Origin: Myroides phaeus
GTDB lineage: Bacteria; Bacteroidota; Bacteroidia; Flavobacteriales; Flavobacteriaceae
NCBI RefSeq assembly: GCF_009799805.1
Contig: NZ_CP047050.1
Location: 2,804,001-2,868,000 of the forward strand
Length of the DNA stretch: 64,000 bases
Direction of reading: 5' to 3'
Every line of letters starts with the position of its first letter. Within the stretch, counting starts at the first letter, position 1. A program made the position numbers and the translations under genes. The notes under the pieces are model-generated. The model searched no databases, had not been told where the DNA came from, and was given only the letters and a program-made list of their open reading frames with translations. Below are positions 54,891-62,532 of the stretch, piece after piece.

Positions 54891-55097
54891 AAAGATTTTT
54901 ATATTAAAAGGTATTCTTGGTAAATATAAGGAATGTTCGTTCGTGCTAAAAATGAAAACAAACGAAAACATTGGAAAAAATAGTAAAGGCAGCCTTTTTG
55001 CGAGTGAAAAGAAAAGATAATAAATTTTAGTATTATGTTTTAATCCCTACATTTGCATTAGAAAATATTACATACAAGCGTAAGCTATCGTATTGGT

Positions 55098-55212
55098 AAA
55101 CTGAAATTGCGACCTTCATTTGACAACCAATTATTCGATAGACTTACGCCCGTGCCTTATATTGGCGTGGGCTAAGTCTTTCTGGTTGTCAGGCTGTCGC
55201 AAGCCTCAGTTT
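55098..55212. ncRNA. Long imperfect hairpin, candidate structured RNA or folded-DNA site
   Basis: A 115-nt stretch with five successive complementary arm pairs: AAACTGA (55098)/TCAGTTT (55206), TTGCGAC (55107)/GTCGCAA (55196), TGACAACCA (55121)/TGGTTGTCA (55183), GACTTA (55141)/TAAGTC (55173), GCCC (55148)/GGGC (55169), closed by GCC-TTATATT-GGC. Asymmetric bulges separate the arms. No reading frame. It is between the divergent Mod gene and the 55262 gene, which begins 50 bp further on, and is GC-richer than its surroundings. Type (RNA or DNA site) is undetermined. Confidence 0.7.
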
Positions 55213-55261
55213 AGGATTGATTTTAGTTTCACGCCTTTTTTTAACTACCAACTAAGGCACT

Positions 55262-55783
55262 ATGAATACAAAAGAATTTTACTCGGTTTTAGTTCCACTA
55301 ATCAATTTAATTTTAACAGGAAAGAAAGAAGTAGCCATTGAAGATGATTGTATCAAATTATCGGAAGGATATAAGTTTTCAATGGAAGAGTATGCGCAAG
55401 CAAAACAAAGTACACACTTCTACAAATGTATTTTTGAGTTTTTAGAACATCTAAATCAACAACAAAAAGTAGATGTAGTCAAAATCATTGTTGAGAATGA
55501 TGTATTATTAACTACGGCAATATTAACTGATTTAATAGAGTCTAAAAAGCCTATTAATGGCAATCAAGATAACGAGGCTGAATTTAATAAAATGATGTTT
55601 GAATTTTTGACAGGTATTAATACTCATTCTGTAATTTACAAAGAGCTCTATATGTATTTAGAAAACCTACATCGATTAGAGATAAAGGAGTTTACCATTA
55701 CTAAAGTTGAATATGAGAGAGTCTTGAAATTTAATGCTCAAGTAAGGACTAATGAAGATATTCTGAATATGTTTATAATTTAA
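55262..55783 (+). CDS. Protein of unknown function (173 aa)
   Basis: Helical protein, no signal or transmembrane segment. Starts MNTKEFYSVLVPLINLILTGKKEVAIEDDC, then long helices (FYKCIFEFLEHLNQQQKVDVVKIIVENDVLLTTAILTDL) and an acidic middle (NGNQDNEAEFNK). No recognised family. It is the only plus-strand gene in the mobilization part of the element and lies right behind the 115-nt hairpin, which could be its leader. Function unknown. Confidence 0.7.
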   Translation: MNTKEFYSVLVPLINLILTGKKEVAIEDDCIKLSEGYKFSMEEYAQAKQSTHFYKCIFEFLEHLNQQQKVDVVKIIVENDVLLTTAILTDLIESKKPINGNQDNEAEFNKMMFEFLTGINTHSVIYKELYMYLENLHRLEIKEFTITKVEYERVLKFNAQVRTNEDILNMFII

Positions 55784-55817
55784 AGAAACTCAATGCTAAC
55801 TATAACTTTTCTATCTT

Positions 55818-56765
55818 TCAAATAGATCTTCTTCTTTTCCTTCTACGGTTATCTTCAAGACTTTGACTACTGCCACTCGCATACTGTAAAGCTTGAGCCA
55901 TAGAAGAAACAAAGCGAACAAGTTGAAAAGTATTATCAGTTAATCCAATCGAGAAAGACTCATTTCCTTTCTCGATTGAATTACCCTGAAGCATATGATC
56001 TATCGCTTTTTCTGAAAACCCTTGCTCTTTACAGTTTTGGATAAACTGGTTGTTATTTTCCTTTTGTTGTTGATTGTATTTGTGCTTTTCTTTATTTAGT
56101 TGTTCCCATTCTTTCGCAGTTCCTTTTTTACACTGTTTCTTATAATCAAACTGTTCCTCACGTTGGCGTTGATATAAAAACTTTTCATCAAAAGCTTTTT
56201 CTGCACCTGTATAGAAATTTATACGTACAAAACCACCTTTTACCGCCCCTTTATTGGTGTTTTGATGGTTAGTCATCGGAGATAATTTTAATCGACCATC
56301 TGCACTCTTGCGTGATACTAAAATGTGAATGTGTAGGTTGCCTTCATTTTTATTTGTTTTGCGTTCGTGATGTATTTTAGCAAAGTACATTATATCTTCA
56401 GCATTTAGTCCTTTATTGAAGTTCTCAGCGTATTGTTGCATAACTCCGTTACGGATATAATCCTTTAGTTTTTTAGATTGTTCTTCAGGCGTTTTTCCTA
56501 AATGAGCTATTTCCTTTTGACTTGGACTAACAGTTATCATAAAGAATTTTGCTTCATCCCTACATAGTTTCTTTTTGTTGTTATCTATTGCCTCAATAAT
56601 TACGTTTCCTTTGATGTGATCTTCTGTATGTGAGAAAAAAGGTTCTACTTTCTGCCCTTTTTTTATACGATCTAAATCTTCGTGTTCTAAATAGCTAACA
56701 AGCGTAGAACAACTTCCACTATTAGCATATTTACCATTTCCACCACCTTGAATTTTTATGTGCAT
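55818..56765 (-). CDS. MobB-type relaxase (DUF5712 family)
   Basis: 315 residues. N-terminal MHIKIQGGGNGKYANSGSCSTLVSYLEHED, a MobV/DUF5712-like start; HHERKTNKNEGNLHIHILVSRKSADGRLKLSPM has the paired His (H-x-H) of HUH-type nickases; a candidate catalytic Tyr sits in the N-terminal KYANSG or YLEHED segment. The C-terminal third is Lys/Gln-rich and helical. In Bacteroidota mobilizable elements such proteins nick oriT. It follows a BfmA/BtgA-type accessory protein after nine bases. Not related to molybdopterin MobB despite the name. Confidence 0.85.
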   Translation of the reverse strand: MHIKIQGGGNGKYANSGSCSTLVSYLEHEDLDRIKKGQKVEPFFSHTEDHIKGNVIIEAIDNNKKKLCRDEAKFFMITVSPSQKEIAHLGKTPEEQSKKLKDYIRNGVMQQYAENFNKGLNAEDIMYFAKIHHERKTNKNEGNLHIHILVSRKSADGRLKLSPMTNHQNTNKGAVKGGFVRINFYTGAEKAFDEKFLYQRQREEQFDYKKQCKKGTAKEWEQLNKEKHKYNQQQKENNNQFIQNCKEQGFSEKAIDHMLQGNSIEKGNESFSIGLTDNTFQLVRFVSSMAQALQYASGSSQSLEDNRRRKRRRSI

Positions 56766-56775
56766 AGCTATATTT

Positions 56776-57267
56776 TTATAGTGAGAAGCCTTTTTTCTTT
56801 TTAATTTCTTCTAGATGAGTTACTGTGTTTTCTTGAAAGGTTTTAAGCTCAGATAGAATTTTATTAGCCTGTTCTTGGTTACTTTTTTTAAGGATTTCTA
56901 AGAGCTGATTAAGTAAATCCATTACTCTTAATTCATTTAAATCTTTCTTAGTGGCTAGGGTAGATATACTATTTTGCATTCTGTTTTCAGTAGCTAAAAT
57001 TGCTTCTAAAGCTGGTCGAGTGTAATCCTTTTCTTGCGTTTTAATAAAGGCAAATAATTGATTTAGTCGCTTGGTTATTTTTTCTAATTCGGTTTTAGGT
57101 GCATGATGAGTCTTCGGATTTATTCCATTGATTTCAAGATAGTTCAATATAATGCCTATAAAGTCTTTTTTAGGTATTGCATACATTTTACAAAATTCTG
57201 TTAATCGCTGATTATCAGTAATTGATAGTGCTACCGTTGTGGTTTCTTTTTCATTCTTAGTTTTCAT
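56776..57267 (-). CDS. BfmA/BtgA-type mobilization accessory protein
   Basis: 163 residues. N-terminal ribbon-helix-helix-like ETTTVALSITDNQRLTEFCKMYAIPKKDFIGIILNYLEINGINP, then coiled coil (ITKRLNQLFAFIKTQEKDYTRPALEAILATENRMQ) and a Lys/Glu-rich helical C-terminus. This layout (DNA-binding N-terminus, K-x-Y-T-x-P middle) is that of BfmA/BtgA of Bacteroides mobilizable elements, which load the relaxase on oriT. The candidate oriT hairpin lies ~165 bp upstream. Confidence 0.8.
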   Translation of the reverse strand: MKTKNEKETTTVALSITDNQRLTEFCKMYAIPKKDFIGIILNYLEINGINPKTHHAPKTELEKITKRLNQLFAFIKTQEKDYTRPALEAILATENRMQNSISTLATKKDLNELRVMDLLNQLLEILKKSNQEQANKILSELKTFQENTVTHLEEIKKKKGFSL

Positions 57268-57429
57268 GGAGTATTGATGTAAATATATTTGATATTAATG
57301 GTTGTGTATTGAATTACAATGGTTTAAATAGGGTAAGGACATGATAATTATATTCTAAATATAATTTACGAGAATGATTAAACACTTAATCATTTGATTT
57401 TTAATCAATTGTAATTATTAAAACAAGAT

Positions 57430-57450
57430 GAACAGGGCTCTGCCCCGTTC
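57430..57450. other. Candidate oriT hairpin
   Basis: GAAC-A-GGGC-TCT-GCCC-C-GTTC forms a compact GC-rich stem between the primase stop (57474) and the mobilization genes, followed by CCTCTTGCTAGTCCCT. GC-rich hairpins next to a conserved TTGCTA-type word are typical of Bacteroidota oriT regions. Assignment rests on place and shape only. Confidence 0.45.
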
Positions 57451-57473
57451 CCTCTTGCTAGTCCCTACCTTCC

Positions 57474-58385
57474 TTACTTTGTGGATATGCAATCGTTCAA
57501 ATCTTTGTAATTAGGATATAAGTATCTTCCATCCTTTACACGATTAGGAAAAGTATTTTGCACTTTTTCAGTGGCTTTGTTTCCAGCATCGTCATTATCA
57601 AAGCAGCAAATAATTGTTTCATACTTTAATTGTTTGTACAAAGTGTTTTTGATACAATTATCCTTTTCCCCGTTTGTACATTTATACAAATAATTATTTG
57701 ACTTTTCAATTAAAACATTATTTAATGTCCCAACCGAATTCAATATCAAGTAGTCATAATGTTTTTCTGCATTTGGATATAGCGTTAGGAAGCTCAAAAA
57801 ATCGCTCCACGATTCAAATAATACAATTTGATTACTGTTATTATTAAAGTAAGATGGTGCTTTAGTTCCTAAACACATTTTTACATATTTGTTTCGGATC
57901 TCGTATCCTTCAAAGTCATTCATAAAACCTATTCCGTAATATGACTTACTGTTTAGACAGTAATAAACTTCTACGCAGTATTCTTTAGCTATTTTAAGAC
58001 TGATGTACCTACTTTGTATATAATTAACTAATTGAGTATTCGTTAGTGGCTTAATCGCTTTTATTTCATAATTTTTTTCTTTTTCAATAGCATTATCATT
58101 AAAAATGGGCTGGTGAAAAGAAAAAGATTCATTGTCTAAAATCCTTAATGTTTCTTTTAAATCACATTTATAAAATGCCATTATAAAGTCTAAAACATTT
58201 CCACCAATTCCTTGTCCATGATCAAACCAAATGTTTTTATTTATATCAATTTTGAAAGATGCTGTACTTTCATTTCTAAACGGACTTATATACCAAACTT
58301 CCCCATTGTTCTGCTTGATTTTTTTAGCTCCAATTTTATCTATAATAGAAACTAAACTTATCTTTTTTGCTTCACTACATGTCAT
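57474..58385 (-). CDS. CHC2/Toprim DNA primase-like protein
   Basis: 303 residues. Residues ~1-65 are CHC2-like (VWYISPFRNESTASFKIDINKNIWFDHGQGIGGNVLDFI), although the zinc Cys set is degenerate. After a linker, a Toprim domain: IVLFESWSDFLSFL (~150), LILNSVGTLNN (Asp replaced region) and TIICCFDNDDAGNKATEKVQ (DxD, ~265). This composition is common in replication modules of Bacteroidota mobilizable elements, where it makes primers for the element's replication. Iteron-like repeats lie directly upstream of its start. Confidence 0.85.
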   Translation of the reverse strand: MTCSEAKKISLVSIIDKIGAKKIKQNNGEVWYISPFRNESTASFKIDINKNIWFDHGQGIGGNVLDFIMAFYKCDLKETLRILDNESFSFHQPIFNDNAIEKEKNYEIKAIKPLTNTQLVNYIQSRYISLKIAKEYCVEVYYCLNSKSYYGIGFMNDFEGYEIRNKYVKMCLGTKAPSYFNNNSNQIVLFESWSDFLSFLTLYPNAEKHYDYLILNSVGTLNNVLIEKSNNYLYKCTNGEKDNCIKNTLYKQLKYETIICCFDNDDAGNKATEKVQNTFPNRVKDGRYLYPNYKDLNDCISTK

Positions 58386-58424
58386 AATTCTGAGCGACTT
58401 AAATTTTAGTGTATTTTTGATGAT

Positions 58425-58610
58425 TTGATGACAGAAGCTTTTAATTTACTGATAATTAATAGAATACGCTGTCATCAAACTTGTCATCAGTCATCAAACT
58501 TGTTTAGAAACTGTCATCAAACTTATTTTGATGACAGTTTGATGACAATTTTGATGACGTGTAACTTATTGAAAATAAATAAGATACACTACCTGTCATC
58601 ACTGTCATCA
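58425..58610. repeat. Iteron-like repeats, candidate replication origin
   Basis: Ten copies of the core GTCATCA or its complement TGATGAC, at 58425, 58471, 58483, 58490, 58513, 58528, 58539, 58551, 58595 and 58604, most inside the longer word TGTCATCAAACTT. Both orientations occur. They fill the gap between primase and helicase genes, and the last two overlap the C-terminal codons of the helicase (Asp-Asp-Ser-Asp-Asp-Arg). Confidence 0.75.
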
Positions 58611-59827
58611 AAAAATAGAGCAATTTTGCTCAGTTCAATTTCATAATAGCGTCCTTTTCTATCTAATCTTGTAAATTCACCATACGATTGATAATCATAT
58701 CCTGAATATTTGTTTGAATTATTGGATGGTGTAAATCCCCAATTTTTAAATATGTTTCTAACATCATTCGGTTCTATGATACTTCTTTTATTTAGTTTTT
58801 TAATCATAGCACAAGCTTCAATTGGTGTCATACAAATTGTTTTTTCTTCAAACATTTCAGATAGTTCTTTAAGTAGTTGTAAAACATCTTGTTGTAATTT
58901 ATTATTCTCAGAGTTCATTAGTTTTATCAATGCCTCAGTACGTATTTGTTCTGGGGTAAACCACATACGTGTTTTCTTAGTTGTAGAATAAGGTATTGTA
59001 TGTATGTAATTAAGAAAGTCTGGGATTTCTTTAAAGAGTAGATCTAGAAAATCGGGGTTCTTTTCTATCTGTGGAATTTTACGTACCCAAAAGCGTATTT
59101 CTTCTCTATCTATCTTCATAAACGAATCCTCAAAATTACTTGTCATTACAAACTTGTAAAAAGATTCCACTTCTTCTTTATCTCTACCTTTTCTTTCAAT
59201 CTTATTTCTGTCAGCAGTACTTAAAAACTTGATGCGTTCAGTGATTTGTTGATTATCAGTAACTACTTCATCTATGAGTACTAATAATTTACCATCTAAA
59301 TCTGAATTAAAATTATTTACAAAAGATTCTGCATTGATGTAAGTTGCATTAAATGAAAAGATCTTTCTTAGGTATTTAAGCATTGTTGATTTACCTGTTT
59401 CTCTAGCTTTAGAAACTAATACAAGCACAGGTAAAACTTGAGTAGGGTATTCCAATAGAATTTTAAAATAGTCAAGACCTAAGTGGTATTGTTCTCCGAA
59501 AATATGACGTATAAAATCTAAGGTGTATTTTAGTTTGCTTTCTAAGAAAGTTAAGTCATCATTACATCTTTGTACCTGGTAATCAACAGGATGATAAATA
59601 TTGTAGAAGTCAGCTATCTCTCTGTTGTAATTGATATGTTGTGGAATGCAACAGAAACCGTAATATTTCTTAATAGTAGAAACAAAGTCTTTCCCAAAAT
59701 CATTTACAATAGTTTCCTTGTTCCAAGGAAGCATGATCTTTTCAGTTGTTTTGTTGAGTGTAGGTCGTTCGATAATGGCATAATAAGCCGTGCCCACTCG
59801 AATAAATTCGGCAGAATCTAAGTTCAT
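58589..59827 (-). CDS. Primase-helicase (SF3-like, DUF5906-type) replication protein
   Basis: 412 residues. Walker A VSKARETGKSTMLKYL near ~148-155, Walker B LLVLIDEVVTDNQ near ~190, and a sensor region FYKFVMTSNFEDSFMKIDREEIRFWVRKIP (Asn sensor, Arg finger) as in SF3 helicases of phages and islands. The C-terminal ~120 residues include a small winged-helix-like domain (EACAMIKKLNKRSIIEPNDVRNIFKNWGF). It unwinds the origin of the element; initiation at the adjacent iterons is a reasonable inference. Confidence 0.85.
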   Translation of the reverse strand: MNLDSAEFIRVGTAYYAIIERPTLNKTTEKIMLPWNKETIVNDFGKDFVSTIKKYYGFCCIPQHINYNREIADFYNIYHPVDYQVQRCNDDLTFLESKLKYTLDFIRHIFGEQYHLGLDYFKILLEYPTQVLPVLVLVSKARETGKSTMLKYLRKIFSFNATYINAESFVNNFNSDLDGKLLVLIDEVVTDNQQITERIKFLSTADRNKIERKGRDKEEVESFYKFVMTSNFEDSFMKIDREEIRFWVRKIPQIEKNPDFLDLLFKEIPDFLNYIHTIPYSTTKKTRMWFTPEQIRTEALIKLMNSENNKLQQDVLQLLKELSEMFEEKTICMTPIEACAMIKKLNKRSIIEPNDVRNIFKNWGFTPSNNSNKYSGYDYQSYGEFTRLDRKGRYYEIELSKIALFFDDSDDR

Positions 59828-59930
59828 AATAAATAATAGATTATAATCCTTATATTTGCACTATAAGGATTTGATTAAAAAAAATCGGACAATATTAATT
59901 TGAAGCGTTCAAAATTGCAGTTTGAACGCT

Positions 59931-60317
59931 TTATTTTTTTCTATTCTTGAAGGAATAGTTTAAAGCTTGTTGCTCTATCTGTGATATAGACTGGCTTTTG
60001 TTTTGTCGTAGCCAAGCATTTATTTCTTCACGATCAAAGTATAATATTTTTCCATTGGGTTTATAAAATGGAATCACATTGTTATAAACAAGCTTATATA
60101 TACTTGATGTGGACATGCCAATGTAGTCAGATAACTCTTGTACATTAAGCATTTCTTTTTGTTGCGCTATATTAAGACTAATAGCTTCTTTTAGTTCCCT
60201 TTGGTGATGAATAATTTGGTTTTTAAATGCACTAAACTCTTCAATTGTTTGAAGTAATATTTGTTGTAATTGACTTACATTTTCCTTTTTTAAGTCTTTG
60301 CTTTCTATTGTTTTCAT
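59931..60317 (-). CDS. Helix-turn-helix protein, excisionase-like
   Basis: 128 residues. The N-terminal ~60 residues are coiled coil (QLQQILLQTIEEFSAFKNQIIHHQRELKEA), followed by an HTH_17/MerR-like DNA-binding domain: LNVQELSDYIGMSTSSIYKLVYNNVIPFYKPNGKILYFDREEINAWL. Proteins of this layout sit at the start of replication modules of Bacteroidota mobile elements and act as excisionase or regulators. A hairpin (AAGCGTTCAAA / TTTGAACGCTT, 59903-59931) overlaps its stop and may end transcription. Confidence 0.85.
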   Translation of the reverse strand: MKTIESKDLKKENVSQLQQILLQTIEEFSAFKNQIIHHQRELKEAISLNIAQQKEMLNVQELSDYIGMSTSSIYKLVYNNVIPFYKPNGKILYFDREEINAWLRQNKSQSISQIEQQALNYSFKNRKK

Positions 60318-60411
60318 ATACTTTCTTTTATATGGTTATAGTGCAAATCACTTCTTTTTTAAAAATGCAATTCATTGATTATTAAGTTATCTTAATCTTT
60401 TTGTTCAAATC

Positions 60412-61239
60412 TTAACCTTTTCCTAAGAAATTGAAACAACTATCTATATCTTCTTTCCTTTTAGGAAAGTTCTTATTATTTGAAAAGGATGTTTCAATAC
60501 TCTGTCTAGTAGCATTTGAGTTTTTATTCTTGAAGATCAGTAAGAATTTGTCTAATGTAAAGCCAGTACTATTTGCAACTAGTTTATCCCACAAATATTT
60601 AGTTTGAACGTTATCCATATTAAGCATGAAAATTGGGGCTTTTGGAAGTGTACCATTAAATAGTGTTTCAGCAAATTTATCAGTATCATTAACATCTGTA
60701 TTGGAATCTATTAATTCAATGAAGTCGTTATCGATTAGATTATTGTATAACGTTTTTAGATCATTCAGACAGTATTCGTTAAATTCAAAAGCTCTATTAT
60801 CTCTCTTGATAATCTGCTGTTGAATTTTTGTAATAAACTGCTCTTTAAAATTATCTCTCCATGTTAAGGTTAATAACATATTTGAAACTACATTTAATAG
60901 TACTAGAGAAGTTGTTGTAAAATATTGATCAAAAAATGTTGATTTATCTATATGTAAATAATGATATAATGAAATTATGGACAATGTACCAAAGGTCATA
61001 TAAACAAATAGTCTGGGTCTTTCAATGCGTTTATTAAAAAAATCAGTCCTTATATTAAACATATATGCTGTAATAAAACGCCATAGAATTCTCAACTCTT
61101 TAAAAATGAGATAGGAACTTACTCCAAATAATACACTAATGATTCCGAAATATCCATATTTAGACTGTGTGTAATTTACTATTGTTGAAATAATTGCAAT
61201 CAATAAAATACAAGTTATAAAAATTAGTCTTTTCATCAT
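60412..61239 (-). CDS. Membrane protein of the integration module, unknown (275 aa)
   Basis: Four transmembrane helices in the first ~130 residues (~4-22, ~29-46, ~77-95, ~106-125) and a cytosolic C-terminal domain with YCLNDLKTLYNNLIDNDFIEL and LFNGTLPKAPIFMLNMDNVQTKYLWDKLV; this last pattern recurs in Bacteroidota mobile elements in my recollection but I cannot name a family. Its start is one base after the integrase stop, so both are co-transcribed. Role in transfer or immunity is unknown. Confidence 0.65.
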   Translation of the reverse strand: MMKRLIFITCILLIAIISTIVNYTQSKYGYFGIISVLFGVSSYLIFKELRILWRFITAYMFNIRTDFFNKRIERPRLFVYMTFGTLSIISLYHYLHIDKSTFFDQYFTTTSLVLLNVVSNMLLTLTWRDNFKEQFITKIQQQIIKRDNRAFEFNEYCLNDLKTLYNNLIDNDFIELIDSNTDVNDTDKFAETLFNGTLPKAPIFMLNMDNVQTKYLWDKLVANSTGFTLDKFLLIFKNKNSNATRQSIETSFSNNKNFPKRKEDIDSCFNFLGKG

Positions 61240-61240
61240 T

Positions 61241-62368
61241 TTAAAAACTTAGTTCTGGAATTAAATTAGAAGCTTCTTTCATTTTCTCATCTACAATCTT
61301 CGCATAGATAGCGGTAGTGCGAATTTCACGATGTCCTAAACGTTTAGATACAGTATAGATATCCGCTCCGTTCTCGAGTAGAAGGACAGCGTTTGTATGT
61401 CTTGCACTATGGAAAGTAATATGCTTTGAAATACCAGCTTTATTACACCATAAGACAATGGCATTATTATATACAGCCGAGTACTTTAAACCTATAAAAA
61501 CACGATCCATATTGCCTTTACGTTCTCCTAATAGCTCTCGTGCTTGTTTAGAGATATAGAGATACTCAACACCTTCTGTTTTTTCTTGTCTAAAGTTTAT
61601 ACGGCTTGCATTATCCTCATCACGAACTTCAGACCAGGTCATGGTATTGATGTCTGACCAACGTAAACCTGTAAGGCAAGAGAATAAGAACGCTCGTTTT
61701 AAAACTTCATACTTGCATTCAGTATTGGCTAAATCTTGTAATTCATTAAAAGTTAGGTATTCTCTTTGACTCTCTGCCTGTTCAAATGATTTAGCTTTAG
61801 AAGCATAGTTTATAGCTAAGTAGCCTTCATCAAATGCAGCACGCAAACAAGCTTTAAATTTGTTGAAATAGGAGTATTTAGAGTTTAGAGATAAAGGGAG
61901 ATTGCTTTTAGTGCGAGCTTCCTTGTCAAAATAAGTACGCACACGTTTAATAAACTTTTCATCTATATCGTCAAAGATTGTGTTAGGGGAGATACATCGC
62001 TTTAAATGAATCATTGTAGCAGTCCAATTACCATAGTTTTTCGGGCTATCAATCTTCTCTTCCGTTTTCTCGTGAAAGTAGTCTAAAAAGGTTCTTTTGC
62101 CTTTGGTGGTATTCTTTAGTTCAAAGCGACCTTGATAAAACTCAGCTTCTCTAATAGCTAAGATTTGCTTGGCAAGTGCCATTGTTTCTTTATTCTCTTT
62201 TCTTTCACCAGCATTCTTAGGTTCGCTATGTAAAAAGAGTTTTAAGTTTTCGTAATCTCTAACGGTTTTGCGTTTGCCATTAGGTTGTTGTATTGTGCCT
62301 TTATAGTATTCTATAGATAGGTTAATCTTACCACTGGGTAATAAGCGTTCTCTTAGTGTGATTTTCAT
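61241..62368 (-). CDS. Tyrosine-type site-specific recombinase (integrase)
   Basis: 375 residues from ATG 62368; a TTG four codons upstream is less likely. Residues ~1-90 are the arm-binding domain typical of Bacteroidota integrases (SIEYYKGTIQQPNGKRKTVRDYENLKLF), ~100-200 the SAM-like core-binding domain, ~205-370 the catalytic domain with R in TGLRWSDINTM, HSARHT (H-x2-R), GHREIRTTAIYAKI (His and Tyr nucleophile). It inserts and excises the element at the mnmE end, whose 16-bp repeat lies ~150 bp upstream. Confidence 0.95.
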   Translation of the reverse strand: MKITLRERLLPSGKINLSIEYYKGTIQQPNGKRKTVRDYENLKLFLHSEPKNAGERKENKETMALAKQILAIREAEFYQGRFELKNTTKGKRTFLDYFHEKTEEKIDSPKNYGNWTATMIHLKRCISPNTIFDDIDEKFIKRVRTYFDKEARTKSNLPLSLNSKYSYFNKFKACLRAAFDEGYLAINYASKAKSFEQAESQREYLTFNELQDLANTECKYEVLKRAFLFSCLTGLRWSDINTMTWSEVRDEDNASRINFRQEKTEGVEYLYISKQARELLGERKGNMDRVFIGLKYSAVYNNAIVLWCNKAGISKHITFHSARHTNAVLLLENGADIYTVSKRLGHREIRTTAIYAKIVDEKMKEASNLIPELSF

Positions 62369-62451
62369 TATGTGATGCAATTTGCTACATATCTAAAATA
62401 TGTGATGATTTTGTTGCAACGAATATACTAAGAAAAGAACATAAAAGAAAA

Positions 62452-62479
62452 GACTATCAGTGTTAATTTACTGATAGTC
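62452..62479 (-). terminator. Terminator now serving mnmE
   Basis: GACTATCAGT (62452-62461) / ACTGATAGTC (62470-62479), within the element end just past attR. It replaces the displaced original terminator at 44697-44729. Confidence 0.7.
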
Positions 62480-62516
62480 AATTAAAAGAAAGTATATCTT
62501 AACAAGAGAAAGGTGA

Positions 62517-62532
62517 TTTATTTACCGATACA
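62517..62532. repeat. Right attachment site (attR) in mnmE
   Basis: TTTATTTACCGATACA, identical to 44752-44767. It covers the last four codons and stop of mnmE (Cys-Ile-Gly-Lys-stop on the minus strand). Confidence 0.88.

Larger units (their letters stand above)
44752..62532. mobile_element. Integrative mobilizable element at the 3' end of mnmE (~17.8 kb)
   Basis: Bounded by 16-bp direct repeats that contain the final codons and stop of mnmE. The tyrosine recombinase gene lies next to the right repeat, as usual. The right half carries replication and mobilization genes (HTH, primase-helicase, CHC2/Toprim primase, iterons, mobilization accessory and relaxase) with no type IV secretion genes, so transfer would need a helper. 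The left half carries a type III-like restriction-modification operon with extra ATPases and a histidine kinase/receiver pair. mnmE remains complete because the repeat restores its end. Salmonella genomic island 1 is known to use the same position in its host. Confidence 0.88.

Noticed and set aside
55818..56765. Molybdopterin-guanine dinucleotide protein MobB
   Set aside because: The name clash is common in automatic annotation; the His pair and neighbours show a mobilization relaxase.
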